Assembly (NCBI RefSeq): GCF_003610805.1
Contig: NZ_RAPF01000003.1
Location: forward strand, 124,001-188,000
Source: Altericroceibacterium spongiae
Lineage (GTDB): Bacteria > Pseudomonadota > Alphaproteobacteria > Sphingomonadales > Sphingomonadaceae
Length of the DNA: 64,000 nt
Direction of reading: 5' to 3'
Part shown: positions 35,436-44,870 of the stretch, in pieces
Layout of the letters: the number at the start of each line of letters is the position of its first letter
Position numbering within the stretch: position 1 is the stretch's first letter
The notes under the pieces: model-generated
The model's input: the letters and a program-made list of their open reading frames with translations, nothing else
What the model was told of the DNA's origin: nothing
Database searches by the model: none
Made by a program: the position numbers and the translations under genes

Positions 35436-37588
35436 TTTGCAATTCTAGCCAGACGCAGCGAATTGCCAACCACGATCAGCGAACTTGCCGACATGGCCAG
35501 GGCGGCGATCAGAGGGGTCACCAGCCCGGCAACGGCCAGAGGCACGGCGCAGATATTATAGAGAATGGCGAGGGCGAAATTCTGTTTCACCACCCGCATG
35601 GTGGCGCGGGCCGCCTCAATGGCGCGGGGAACGGCCAGCAGCGAATCGCCCATGAAAACGAAATCCGCTTCCTGTAAACCGACATCGCTGGCCGAACCCG
35701 GCGCGATGGAGGCATTGGCGCTGGCAAGGGCCGGTCCGTCATTCAGCCCGTCACCCGCCATCAGCACAGTTTTTCCGGCATCCTGAAGACGCCGGATCAC
35801 GTCCTGCTTGGCGATGGGAGAGGCACTGGCCTGCGCGGTGAGCCCGGTTGCCTGTGCCACTATTGCCACCGCGCCGGGATTGTCGCCTGAAAGGATCGAA
35901 CATTCCACACCCATGCGCGCGAGACGGCTGAGCGCTTCCTGTGCATCGGGACGCAACCGATCCGTATAGCGGATGAGGCGCGAGGGGCGGGCGCCGATAA
36001 TGAGAGCGACGGCGATTCCATCGCCCTGATCCGGGCGGCGCAGCGCCACCGGCGTGCCTTGCCATGTCGCGAAAACGCCTTGTCCGGCTTTCTCTTCCAC
36101 ATGATCGAGCGCGGGAAGACGGCAGGGCGTTTGCGCCAGCGCGGTGGCCAGTGCGCGCGACAGCGGATGGCGGCTATGTGAAGCGAGGGCGAGGGCGAGG
36201 GCTTTTTCCTCCCCTGACAGGGCATCCAGCGTGGCCGGATCGGGCAGCGGCCTGCCCACAGTGAGCGTGCCTGTTTTGTCGAGCAGTGCGCGATCCGTTT
36301 TGGCGAGTCGTTCGAGCCCGGCCCCGTCTTTCACCATGATCCCTTTGCGCATCAGCGATCCGCTGGCCACCACCTGGGCGACCGGAACGGCAAGGCCCAG
36401 CGCGCAGGGACAGGTGATAATCAGGACGGCAACACCGACCACCAGCGACTGATACAGGCCTGCTCCGGCGATCAGCCAGCTCATTACCGTCATCGCGGCG
36501 AGCGAATGGACAGCGGGAGCATAAAAGCTGGCCGCGTGATCGGCCAGACGAACATAGCGCGATCTGGCCTGTGAAGCGGCGTCCATCAGGCGGGCGATTT
36601 CGGCCAGTGTGGTATCGGCACCGCTGGCGGATATGCGTATATCCACCGGCCGATCCAGATTGAGCGTGCCGGCCAGCGCAGTGTCACCGGTTTTGTGGCT
36701 GACGGCTGCGCTTTCGCCGGTCAGGAGTGAAAGATCGAAGCGACTTTCTCCATGCAGGATCGTGCCATCGGCGGCGAGCCTTTCACCGGCGGCAACCCGC
36801 ATAATCATGCCAGGCTGTAACTGACCGGCTTCTTTCCATTCGAACAGGCCTTTATCGCCCATCACCATGGCGCCCTGCGCAGCCTGACTGATAAGCGCGT
36901 TGACTCCTGCTCTCGCCCGGTCGCGCATCATCGCATCGAGCACGCGCCCGGCGAGCAGGAAGGTCAGCAGCATCAGTGCTCCGTCGAACCAGGCATGGGC
37001 GCCGCCAGTGGCGGTTTCATACAGGCTCAGCCCTGCCGCCAGCACGATGCCGATGGAAATGGGCACATCCATATTGGTGTGTCCCTTGCGCAGGACTTTC
37101 CAGGCCGAGCGAAAAAAGGGCTGCCCGGCATAGGCGATGGCCGGAATGGCAATCAGCGCGGAGAGCCAGTGGAACATCTGCCGTGTTGCGCCTTCCGCGC
37201 CCGACCAGATACTGACCGACAGCAGCATGACATTCATTGCGGCAAAACCGGCCACGCCCAGCGGTGCGAGCAGCGGCCTGACCGCCGAAACAGGCGAGGT
37301 GATATCGTCTTTGCGCTGTTGTGCCTCGAAACCGATAGAATCGAGCGCGGTAATGATGGCACCGGGCTGCAATGTGCTGTCATGCATCACCCGCACGGTG
37401 CGGGCGGAGAGATTGACGCGCGCTTCGCTGACTCCGGGCAGTGCGGACAGGCTGCGCTCCACCTTGCCCATGCACCCGGCGCAATGCATGCCGGGGACGG
37501 CGAACAGGCTGCTGGCCTGTGCGGAGGTTGCCGCGGACGATTCGCGTTCTGGCGCAATGTCGCGCATAGGGTGCGGAACCGCGTTCAC
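35432..37588 (-). CDS. ccoI: Copper-transporting P1B-type ATPase of cbb3 assembly
   Basis: 718 residues. Exports copper to the periplasmic side for the oxidase binuclear centre. Domains in order: an HMA metal-binding domain (about 27-92) with FAVPGMHCAGC, membrane helices, actuator loop LLTGESAAVSH, the CPC metal site in ITCPCALGLAVPV, phosphorylation site LLDKTGTLTVG, and the hinge motif AGDGLNDGPALA. It starts 4 bp before the ccoH stop and ends in a 4-bp overlap with ccoS. Length and motifs are normal for CcoI/FixI. Confidence 0.94.
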   Translation of the reverse strand: MNAVPHPMRDIAPERESSAATSAQASSLFAVPGMHCAGCMGKVERSLSALPGVSEARVNLSARTVRVMHDSTLQPGAIITALDSIGFEAQQRKDDITSPVSAVRPLLAPLGVAGFAAMNVMLLSVSIWSGAEGATRQMFHWLSALIAIPAIAYAGQPFFRSAWKVLRKGHTNMDVPISIGIVLAAGLSLYETATGGAHAWFDGALMLLTFLLAGRVLDAMMRDRARAGVNALISQAAQGAMVMGDKGLFEWKEAGQLQPGMIMRVAAGERLAADGTILHGESRFDLSLLTGESAAVSHKTGDTALAGTLNLDRPVDIRISASGADTTLAEIARLMDAASQARSRYVRLADHAASFYAPAVHSLAAMTVMSWLIAGAGLYQSLVVGVAVLIITCPCALGLAVPVAQVVASGSLMRKGIMVKDGAGLERLAKTDRALLDKTGTLTVGRPLPDPATLDALSGEEKALALALASHSRHPLSRALATALAQTPCRLPALDHVEEKAGQGVFATWQGTPVALRRPDQGDGIAVALIIGARPSRLIRYTDRLRPDAQEALSRLARMGVECSILSGDNPGAVAIVAQATGLTAQASASPIAKQDVIRRLQDAGKTVLMAGDGLNDGPALASANASIAPGSASDVGLQEADFVFMGDSLLAVPRAIEAARATMRVVKQNFALAILYNICAVPLAVAGLVTPLIAALAMSASSLIVVGNSLRLARIAK

Positions 37589-38064
37589 TGGAGCCGCTCC
37601 TCACGGCGCCATTGCCGGCCATCCGCTTCGATGGCGAGACGCAATATCCAGCGCCCGTCGGGCAGCGCTCCGTCGGACAGATAGGTGCCGTTGGGTGTGG
37701 CCGTGAAACGCATCGGACGGTCCGCCATATGGCCCAGCGGATGCCGGGCGATGGCTGTGACCACTGCGCCCTGCGGCACATTCTTTAGCGCCAGAGCCAG
37801 CCGCCCGTCGGGGCGCCATGTGGTGACGGCATCCCAGCCCAGTTCCCGCTCCTGTGCCGCTTCGTCGAGCCAGCCGTTGAATTTCTGGCTCGCGACATAG
37901 GAATTTTCGACCACAATGCCGCCGAAAGTGGAAGTGGCATAGCGCGCCATCGTGAAGTTCACGGTGATGATCGTGCCGAAAAACAGCACCAGTACGGCGG
38001 CCATATGCTTGCCGGTGAAGGGGCGCGGACGGGGTGATGCAGGGCGCATAGCGGGGTCTCTCAT
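37585..38064 (-). CDS. ccoH: FixH/CcoH family assembly protein
   Basis: 159 residues from ATG 38064, one base past the ccoG stop; a longer frame reaches 38136 inside ccoG. One membrane segment (MAAVLVLFFGTIITVNFTMA) is followed by a periplasmic domain with the family motif ENSYVASQKFNGWLDEA. CcoH stabilises the assembling cbb3 complex. It overlaps ccoI by 4 bp. Confidence 0.9.
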   Translation of the reverse strand: MRDPAMRPASPRPRPFTGKHMAAVLVLFFGTIITVNFTMARYATSTFGGIVVENSYVASQKFNGWLDEAAQERELGWDAVTTWRPDGRLALALKNVPQGAVVTAIARHPLGHMADRPMRFTATPNGTYLSDGALPDGRWILRLAIEADGRQWRREERLQ

Positions 38065-38065
38065 C

Positions 38066-39568
38066 TCAGCTTTCGGGCGCGTTGAAGCGGATGGTGGCGC
38101 GGTCTTCTTCGCCTTGCGGGTCGAGCGCGAGAACATGGAATGTCACATCCTGCTCATGACTGTCGGCCGGGGCGACCACATAGATTCGCAGCGGCAGCGT
38201 CGCATCTTCGGGAACCGTGCGGACAAGCCGTGAGGCGGCCTGCTCGCGCGGCATGTCATCGGTCCACATTACGGCAGCGGGCAGGCCTTCCAGCGTGATT
38301 TCCATATCGCGCGGGCGGCCTTCCATATTGCGCAGTTTGACTGTGTAGGCATTGCGGATCGAGCCGTCGCTCATCCGCATGAAAGGCGGATTGCGGTCGG
38401 CGGCGGCCGAAATATCGGTATGAGTGCGGGTGCCGAGCATGAAGAGCAAGGCAAAGCCGATAGCCGCCCAGAGCGTGAAATAAATCACCGTGCGCGGGTG
38501 AAGCAGTGTTTTCCATACCGGGCGCGGCTCTTCGCCCGCCGCTTCGCGTTTGCAATCTTCCAGCGTGGCATAATCGATCAGCCCGCGCGGGCGACCGATT
38601 TCGCCCATCACCCGGTCGCAGGCATCGATGCACAGCGCGCAGGTGATGCAGCCGACCTGCGAGCCTTCGCGAATATCGATCCCTGTCGGGCACACCGCGA
38701 CGCACTGATTGCAGTCGATGCAATCACCGTAAAGCTCGGGGTTCTTCTTCGCTTTCTTGAGGCTGCCGCGCTTTTCGCCGCGCCAGTCCTTATAGGTGAC
38801 GATCAGCGATTTCTCGTCCAGCATGGCGGACTGAATGCGCGGCCAGGGACACATATAGATGCAGACCTGTTCGCGCATGAAGCCGCCCAGGGCGAAAGTC
38901 GTCGCAGTGAGCACGCCGACCGTGGCATAGGCAACCGGCGCTGCCTCTCCGGCGAAGAAATCGCTGAGCAGGGCGGGCGCATCGGCGAAATAAAGGATCC
39001 ATGCCCCGCCGGTTGCGAAGCTTATCAGCAGATAGATCGACCATTTGAGCGCCCGCTTGCCGATTTTGGCCGGCCCCCAGGGCGCTTTGGCGAGGCGCAT
39101 CTGGGCATTGCGGTCCCCGTCGATAAAGCGGTCGATATGCTGGAACAGATCGGTCCATACGGTTTGCGGGCAGCTATAGCCGCACCATGCGCGGCCCACG
39201 GCGCTGGTCACAACGAACAGGCCGATTCCCGCCATGATGAGCAGACCAGCGACGAAATAGAATTCATGCGGCCAGATCTCGATGCCGAACATGTAGAAGC
39301 GGCGATTGGCCAGATCGATCAGCACGGCCTGATCGGGCGCATAGGGGCCGCGGTCCCAGCGCAGAAAGGGCGTGCAGTAATAGATAGTCAGGGTGATTGC
39401 CATCACCAGCCATTTGAACCGCCGGAAGCGCCCGTCTATCTTTTGCGGATAGACGCCTTTGCGCTTCTCATAGAGCGTTTCCGGCACGCTTGTGCGCGGC
39501 GGCTGCGAAGGGGCGGGCCGGGCAGCGTCGCCCGGCCGCTCACGTTCGAGGGTTTCAGGGTGTTTCAT
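38066..39568 (-). CDS. ccoG: cbb3 oxidase accessory protein CcoG (FixG), ferredoxin-type
   Basis: 500 residues. Several membrane segments in the first half, then two [4Fe-4S] motifs (CIDCNQCVAVCP and CITCALCIDACD), then a periplasmic Ig-like C-terminal domain. The early stretch WCGYSCPQTVWTDLFQHIDR is the NapH/FixG signature. CcoG reduces Cu(II) to Cu(I) for oxidase assembly. Its start overlaps the end of ccoP by 14 bp. Confidence 0.93.
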   Translation of the reverse strand: MKHPETLERERPGDAARPAPSQPPRTSVPETLYEKRKGVYPQKIDGRFRRFKWLVMAITLTIYYCTPFLRWDRGPYAPDQAVLIDLANRRFYMFGIEIWPHEFYFVAGLLIMAGIGLFVVTSAVGRAWCGYSCPQTVWTDLFQHIDRFIDGDRNAQMRLAKAPWGPAKIGKRALKWSIYLLISFATGGAWILYFADAPALLSDFFAGEAAPVAYATVGVLTATTFALGGFMREQVCIYMCPWPRIQSAMLDEKSLIVTYKDWRGEKRGSLKKAKKNPELYGDCIDCNQCVAVCPTGIDIREGSQVGCITCALCIDACDRVMGEIGRPRGLIDYATLEDCKREAAGEEPRPVWKTLLHPRTVIYFTLWAAIGFALLFMLGTRTHTDISAAADRNPPFMRMSDGSIRNAYTVKLRNMEGRPRDMEITLEGLPAAVMWTDDMPREQAASRLVRTVPEDATLPLRIYVVAPADSHEQDVTFHVLALDPQGEEDRATIRFNAPES

Positions 39569-40481
39569 CGACCTCTACCGCCGGATCGGCGCCGATTTCC
39601 ACGAAATCCTCACCCCCGCCCAGCGAATGGACATAAGCGGCAAGCATCTTGATCGTCGGCGGGTCGAGACGGCCTTCCCAGGCCGGCATCACACCCTGGC
39701 GCGGATTGGTAATCATGGCGATCACATCCTCGCGGCTATCGCCATGCAGCCACAGCGCATCGGCGAGATTGGGTGCGCCGAATTCACGCAGACCGGTTCC
39801 CTCCGGCCCGTGGCAGATGGCGCAGTTATCGGCGAAGATCTGCGCACCCTGCGGATTGTCTTTCGCCTTGCCGGAAAGGCTCAGCACATGGTCGGCCACA
39901 GCATTGATCTGTGCGGATGTGAGCAGCCCGTCCCGCCCGAAAGCAGGCATCAGGCTGAAGCGTGTGCCGCCATGTTCGGGCTGGCGGATACCGTTGGTGA
40001 TCGTATATTCGATCGCCTTCAGATCGCCGCCCCATAACCAGTCATCGTCATTGAGATTGGGATAATGTCTGGAACCAGCGGCGCCTGCGCCATGGCACTG
40101 GACGCAATTGACCTTGAAAGCTGCCCGGCCGCCCGCCACGGCCGCGCGCATCAGGTCGCTATTTTCAGGCAGACGTTCGATCGGGGTCAGCGCCAGTGCT
40201 TCCATGATCGGGGCACGGCGTTGCCGGTCTTCCGCCATTTCCTCGGCAAGCTGGCCATGGCTCGACCAGCCGAGCACCCCGGCGGTTGCCTTGTCGATCA
40301 TCGGCCAGGCCGGATAGGCGACCGTATAGCCGATGGCGAAGACGATGGTGGCGTAGAACAGCCACACCCACCAGCGCGGCAGCGGCGTGTTCAGCTCCTC
40401 GATACCGTCCCATTCATGGCCGACCGTTTCGGTGCCGGTGGCCTCGTCGATGCGTTTTCCCTGCGCGGTCTCATTCGCCAT
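39555..40481 (-). CDS. ccoP: cbb3 cytochrome c oxidase diheme subunit III
   Basis: 308 residues from ATG 40481 (AAGG nine bases upstream); ATG 40490 is in frame but too close to that ribosome site. An N-terminal membrane helix (about 37-57) is followed by two class I cytochrome c domains with CVQCH and CAICH, each with a distal methionine (in SLMPAFGRDG and GVMPAWEGRL). It passes electrons from cytochrome c to CcoO/CcoN. It overlaps ccoQ by 11 bp and ccoG by 14 bp. Confidence 0.95.
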   Translation of the reverse strand: MANETAQGKRIDEATGTETVGHEWDGIEELNTPLPRWWVWLFYATIVFAIGYTVAYPAWPMIDKATAGVLGWSSHGQLAEEMAEDRQRRAPIMEALALTPIERLPENSDLMRAAVAGGRAAFKVNCVQCHGAGAAGSRHYPNLNDDDWLWGGDLKAIEYTITNGIRQPEHGGTRFSLMPAFGRDGLLTSAQINAVADHVLSLSGKAKDNPQGAQIFADNCAICHGPEGTGLREFGAPNLADALWLHGDSREDVIAMITNPRQGVMPAWEGRLDPPTIKMLAAYVHSLGGGEDFVEIGADPAVEVDETP

Positions 40482-40635
40482 CGGTTTCATCCTTGAAGAT
40501 CATAGTCGCGGCTTCGTCCGAACGGTGGCGCGCTCCGGGGCGGAACGGCCAGGCGCACAGGACCACAAAGGCGGCGAACATGGCGAGAAGGGCATAGCTG
40601 TCGGCAAAATGGCGCAGCGTGTCATAGAGGCTCAT
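40471..40635 (-). CDS. ccoQ: cbb3 oxidase subunit CcoQ
   Basis: 54 residues from ATG 40635. One membrane helix (about 12-32) with the CcoQ-like end [20 protein letters not shown]. CcoQ stabilises the complex. It overlaps ccoO by 4 bp (ATGA) and ccoP by 11 bp, so position and coupling confirm it despite its small size. Confidence 0.9.
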   Translation of the reverse strand: MSLYDTLRHFADSYALLAMFAAFVVLCAWPFRPGARHRSDEAATMIFKDETDGE

Positions 40636-41393
40636 GGGCGGGCCTCCCGTTCGACATCATGCGCGGCGAGTTCCTCCTGTGCGGCAGCCCCCTCCACATC
40701 GACCAGCGTGCCGAGCATCTGGAGATAGGCGACCAGCGCATCCATTTCGGTAAGGCGTTTGGGATCGCCGTCAAAATCGCGAATTTGCACCTTGGGATAG
40801 CGTTCGGCCAGATCGTCTGCATCGAGATCGGGATTGGCCTGCGCTTTCAGATCGGCCTCGGCCATGTCGATATCGCGATCCGAATAGGGCACGCCGACAT
40901 GGGTGAGCGCGGTCAGCGTTGCTGCCGGATCGCCGATTTCGAGGTCCTTTTCCTTCAGGAAGGCATAAGGCGGCATCACGCTTTCGCGCACCATGGATCG
41001 CGGATCGATCAGATGCTGGACATGCCATTCATCCGAATAGCGCGCACCCACACGGGCAAGATCGGGCCCGGTTCGCTTGGAACCCCACTGGAAAGGATGG
41101 TCATACATGCTTTCCGCGGCCAGCGAATAATGGCCGTAGCGTTCCACTTCATCGCGAAACGGGCGGATCATCTGGCTGTGGCAGACATAGCAGCCTTCGC
41201 GGATATAGATGTCCCGCCCGGCCTGTTCCAGCGGCGTATAGGGGCGCATACCCTCCACTTTCTCGATCGTATTATCGATCCAGAAGAGCGGGGCGATTTC
41301 CACGATCCCGCCGATTGCCACCGTGGCGAAGGCCGCCACGGCGAGCAGGGTGACATTGCGTTCAAGCTTCTTATGCTTTTCGGCCATGCTCAT
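40632..41393 (-). CDS. ccoO: cbb3 cytochrome c oxidase monoheme subunit II
   Basis: 253 residues with an N-terminal membrane anchor, heme-binding CYVCH in [15 protein letters not shown], and the family stretches [20 protein letters not shown] and SVMPPYAFL with the distal methionine. It carries electrons from CcoP to CcoN. A GGGAGAG ribosome site precedes ATG 41393, and ccoN ends 12 bp upstream. Confidence 0.96.
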   Translation of the reverse strand: MSMAEKHKKLERNVTLLAVAAFATVAIGGIVEIAPLFWIDNTIEKVEGMRPYTPLEQAGRDIYIREGCYVCHSQMIRPFRDEVERYGHYSLAAESMYDHPFQWGSKRTGPDLARVGARYSDEWHVQHLIDPRSMVRESVMPPYAFLKEKDLEIGDPAATLTALTHVGVPYSDRDIDMAEADLKAQANPDLDADDLAERYPKVQIRDFDGDPKRLTEMDALVAYLQMLGTLVDVEGAAAQEELAAHDVEREARP

Positions 41394-41405
41394 CGCAACT
41401 CTCCC

Positions 41406-43064
41406 TTATTCGGCCGGCACGGCGACGATCGGGCGGTCTTTCGCCGGATCGTAAGCTGCATCGGACATCGGAGCTTCATCGCGCAGATGGCCTGCAATCG
41501 TGCGCCACACATTGACGACCATCACGACAGCGCCCGAGAGATAGAGCAACCCGCCGAAAGCGCGCAGCAGATACATCGGGTGCAGCGCGGCGACCGTTTC
41601 GGCAAAGCTGTTCACCAGGTAGCCGTCAGCGCCATATTCGCGCCACATCAGGCCCTGCGTCACCCCGGCGACCCACATGGAAGCGGCGTAGAAAACGATG
41701 CCGATCGTGGCGAGCCAGAAGTGCCAGTTGACCATCCGCAGAGAGAAGAGCCGTTCACGGTTCCACAGGCGTGGTGTCAGATAATAGATCACGCCGAAGG
41801 TAATCATGCCGTTCCAGCCCAGCGCGCCGGAATGCACATGGCCGATGGTCCAGTCCGTATAATGGGACAGCGAATTGACGCTTTTCACAGACATCATGGG
41901 TCCTTCGAAAGTGCTCATGCCGTAAAAGGCGAGGCTGATGACGAACATGCGGATGATGGGATCGGTGCGGATCTTGTCCCACGCCCCGTTCAGGGTCATG
42001 AGGCCGTTTATCATGCCGCCCCAGCTTGGCATCCACAGCATGACCGAGAAGACCATGCCCAGCGTCTGCGCCCAGTCGGGCAGGGCGGTGTAATGGAGGT
42101 GATGCGGGCCCGCCCAGATATAAAGGAAGATCAGCGACCAGAAGTGGATGATCGACAGGCGATAGCTGTAAACCGGACGTTCGGCCTGTTTGGGCACGAA
42201 GTAATACATCATCGCCAGGAAGCCTGCGGTCAGGAAGAAGCCCACCGCATTATGGCCGTACCACCACTGGGTGAGAGCGTCCTGCACGCCCGAAAAGGCG
42301 GAATAGCTCTTGGTGCCCAGCAGGCTGACCGGAATCGCCAGATTGTTGACGATATGCAGCATGGCAATCGTCAGCATGAAAGCGAGATAGAACCAGTTGG
42401 CAACGTAGATATGCGGCTCGGCCCGTTTGACGATCGTTCCGACGAACACCGCAATATAAGCGACCCAGACAATCGTCAGCCACAGATCGACATACCATTC
42501 GGGCTCGGCATATTCCCTGGACTGGGTGATACCCAGCAAATAGCCGGTGGCGGCCAGAACGATGAAGAGTTGGTAGCCCCAGAAAACGAAACGGGCGAGA
42601 CCAGGGAAGGCAAGCCTCGCCCGGCAAGTGCGTTGCACCACGTAAAAAGACGAGGCGATCAGCGCATTGCCTCCGAAAGCGAAAATCACGGCCGATGTAT
42701 GGAGCGGCCGCAAGCGCCCGAAAGTGGTGTATTCGAAACCCAGATTGAGCACCGGATAGGCCAGTTGCAGGGCGATATAGAGCCCGGCGAGAAAACCGGC
42801 CATGCCCCAGAAGACCGTGGCGATTACGCCCCAGCGAATCACTTCGTCATCATAACGTGACGGGTCTGCCGGCATCCGCAGAATGCCGCGTGCAATGGCG
42901 CCATAATCCTGACGGCTGATCGTCACCCACAGCCCGATCAGGGCTGCGATGGCGATGATACCCATATGGATGGCATAGCCCCCATCCCGTGCAAAAGCTG
43001 CTGCCACAAAGGCAAGCAGCAATATTGCGAACCATATGCCGGTTCGCGCTAAAACGCGTTCCAT
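41406..43064 (-). CDS. ccoN: cbb3 cytochrome c oxidase catalytic subunit I
   Basis: 552 residues from ATG 43064, which has AAGGGGAT upstream; the longer frame to 43124 has no ribosome site. Twelve or more membrane segments with heme- and copper-binding histidines, for example [54 protein letters not shown] and [13 protein letters not shown]. It reduces O2 to water with high affinity at low oxygen. It is the first gene of a ten-gene operon, and an FNR-type box lies 64-77 bp before its start. Confidence 0.96.
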   Translation of the reverse strand: MERVLARTGIWFAILLLAFVAAAFARDGGYAIHMGIIAIAALIGLWVTISRQDYGAIARGILRMPADPSRYDDEVIRWGVIATVFWGMAGFLAGLYIALQLAYPVLNLGFEYTTFGRLRPLHTSAVIFAFGGNALIASSFYVVQRTCRARLAFPGLARFVFWGYQLFIVLAATGYLLGITQSREYAEPEWYVDLWLTIVWVAYIAVFVGTIVKRAEPHIYVANWFYLAFMLTIAMLHIVNNLAIPVSLLGTKSYSAFSGVQDALTQWWYGHNAVGFFLTAGFLAMMYYFVPKQAERPVYSYRLSIIHFWSLIFLYIWAGPHHLHYTALPDWAQTLGMVFSVMLWMPSWGGMINGLMTLNGAWDKIRTDPIIRMFVISLAFYGMSTFEGPMMSVKSVNSLSHYTDWTIGHVHSGALGWNGMITFGVIYYLTPRLWNRERLFSLRMVNWHFWLATIGIVFYAASMWVAGVTQGLMWREYGADGYLVNSFAETVAALHPMYLLRAFGGLLYLSGAVVMVVNVWRTIAGHLRDEAPMSDAAYDPAKDRPIVAVPAE

Positions 43065-43127
43065 GGAGATCCCCTTCCCTTGGAATACTCGATTGCGCAG
43101 CTCTGCAAGGAAAGGGGCGGGCAAACA

Positions 43128-43141
43128 TTGATGCGGGTCAA
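43128..43141 (-). promoter_or_regulatory. FNR/FixK-type box before ccoN
   Basis: On the minus strand TTGACCCGCATCAA matches TTGAY-N4-RTCAA, the anaerobox. It lies 64-77 bp before the ccoN start, a normal activator position. The Fnr-type regulator encoded at 43,994-44,674 has the matching E-x-x-S-R recognition helix. The same site lies about 147 bp before ompW on the other strand. Confidence 0.8.
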
Positions 43142-43187
43142 AATACTGAACTGAAACAGAAAATTACAACTTTGTGAAATTTGCGAA

Positions 43188-43204
43188 GAATCAATGTTTG
43201 ATTC
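43188..43204. promoter_or_regulatory. 17-bp inverted repeat before ompW
   Basis: GAATCA-ATGTT-TGATTC, 84-100 bp before the ompW start. The half-sites are like FNR ones but in reversed order (ATCAA first, TTGAT second), so it is not a normal FNR box. Possible operator for another dimeric regulator. Confidence 0.4.
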
Positions 43205-43287
43205 GGGCGATGGCGCGAAAAGGCCCTCAATCGCAGTCATGGTTTGGGCCGCAAGGGGCGGCCGCTGCGAACTGAAAGGGAATATCC

Positions 43288-43977
43288 ATGCGCAAGACAG
43301 CAGCTATGGTGGCTTTCGCCGCCGCCGCTATCGCTCTCAATGCCCCGGCACAGGCGCAGGACATGGCCGGCACCGTACAGGTAAAGGTACTGGGCACTGC
43401 CGTTCTGCCTGATGGCAATATGAAGGAAGTGAAATTCGTTTCCGACGATATTGCTGCTGCTCTGCCGAGCGAATTCAATACCAAGGCCGACAATAATTAC
43501 GTTCCGACTCTTGCGGTCGAATATTTCCTGACCTCCAATATTTCGGTCGAAACGATCTGCTGCGTAACGCAGCATGATGTGACCGGCACGGGCGGCCTCG
43601 AAGGGGCGGAACTGGTTTCCAACGCCAAGATCATCCCGGCCACACTGACGGCGAAATATCACCTGCCGCTCAATGCGCCGATCAAACCCTATATCGGCGC
43701 CGGTGCGACCTACTGGTTCATTTTCGATGAAAAGCCCGGCACCACCGCAGCGGCTCTCGGCGTGGCCGATACCGATGTGAAAGATGGTTTCGGGGCGGTG
43801 CTGCAGGCCGGTTTCGATGTTCCGCTGAACGAAAAGTTCGGCCTCAGCTTCGATGCCAAGAAATATTTCATCAACCGGACGGCCAGCTTCTACGATGCCA
43901 GTGATACGCTGGTGCTCAAGACCAAGCACGACCTTGACCCCTGGCTGCTCAGCGCAGGTGTGAGCTACCGTTTCTAA
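43288..43977 (+). CDS. ompW: OmpW-family outer-membrane protein
   Basis: 229 residues with a signal peptide (MRKTAAMVAFAAAAIALNAP, cut near AQA-QD). Eight-strand beta-barrel pattern with the OmpW stretches NNYVPTLAVEYFLTSNISVE, IKPYIGAGATYWF and a C-terminal VSYRF. OmpW proteins form a hydrophobic channel for small molecules and are often induced at low oxygen. It is divergent from ccoN across a shared regulatory region, which fits that pattern. A short hairpin follows before the converging fnr gene. Confidence 0.9.
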   Translation: MRKTAAMVAFAAAAIALNAPAQAQDMAGTVQVKVLGTAVLPDGNMKEVKFVSDDIAAALPSEFNTKADNNYVPTLAVEYFLTSNISVETICCVTQHDVTGTGGLEGAELVSNAKIIPATLTAKYHLPLNAPIKPYIGAGATYWFIFDEKPGTTAAALGVADTDVKDGFGAVLQAGFDVPLNEKFGLSFDAKKYFINRTASFYDASDTLVLKTKHDLDPWLLSAGVSYRF

Positions 43978-43993
43978 GCCCGAGGGGGCTCGG

Positions 43994-44674
43994 CTACCCG
44001 GCGCGATCCTCGAGCGACTGACGGTCGAGGATCGTGACGGCCCGGCGCGAAGGAAGATCGATTACGCCTTCCTTTTTCAGCCGGGTGATCTGGCGGCTGA
44101 CTGTTTCGATGGTCAGCCCCAGAACATCGCCGACCTGCTGGCGTGAAAAGGGCAGGTCGAAGGAAATAGTGCCATTGGCTTCCGTGCCCAGCCGGTCGGC
44201 CATTTCGAGCAGGAATGTGGCGAGTTTTTCCTCGGCATTCTTGCGGCCGAGCAGCAGCATCCAGCGCCGCGTGCGGTCCAGCTCGGACAGGGTGCGCTGG
44301 AGCAGCTTGTGTTCGAGGGCCGGGTGCTGCGAAGCGAAGGCATCGAAATCGCTGCGCGAGAAGATGCAGACCCTGGCATTGGTCAGCGCCGTGACATTCT
44401 GGCTGCTGGTGGCGCCGAAGGGCCGGCCGATAAAATCGGATGGATAGACCACGCCGACGATCTGCTCGCGCCCGTCTTCGGTGCCGGTGGACAGTTTCAG
44501 CACCCCGTCGATCACATTGGCGACGAGGAGCGAATCATCACCCTCCCACATCAGACTTTCGCCCGGCTCCAGTTCCCGGCGGCGGCCGATCCCGTTAAGG
44601 GCGCTCAGCTCCTCGGTCGAAAGGGCGGAACAGATCGCCTGATTCCGGATGACACAGGTGTCACAATAGCTCAT
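43994..44674 (-). CDS. fnrL: Crp/Fnr-family oxygen-responsive regulator, Fe-S type
   Basis: 226 residues from ATG 44674; the long frame adds 48 residues without Fnr features. Cysteines C4, C7 and C15 in MSYCDTCVIRNQAIC and C103 in NARVCIF match the four [4Fe-4S] ligands of Fnr. The C-terminal helix-turn-helix has LTIETVSRQITRLKKEGVI, whose E-x-x-S-R reads TTGAT half-sites. Without oxygen the dimer would activate the cco operon through the box at 43128-43141. The symbol follows alphaproteobacterial FnrL; FixK-like proteins usually lack the cysteines, which argues against FixK. Confidence 0.9.
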   Translation of the reverse strand: MSYCDTCVIRNQAICSALSTEELSALNGIGRRRELEPGESLMWEGDDSLLVANVIDGVLKLSTGTEDGREQIVGVVYPSDFIGRPFGATSSQNVTALTNARVCIFSRSDFDAFASQHPALEHKLLQRTLSELDRTRRWMLLLGRKNAEEKLATFLLEMADRLGTEANGTISFDLPFSRQQVGDVLGLTIETVSRQITRLKKEGVIDLPSRRAVTILDRQSLEDRAG

Positions 44675-44870
44675 GAAAAACCGCCTATCAGCAAGCTGCA
44701 AACCGTGCAATCTGCCATTCAGAAGCTTTTGACAGGCAATGGTTTCCTGCCGGGAAAATGCCGGATTTTGGCGGGTTAGGGCAAGAGTGACCTTGCTCCC
44801 GCGCTGCACAGTCTGCATTCTTTATGTTCATTGCCCGGCTTTTCGGGCCATCAGCCGATAGGACGCAACC

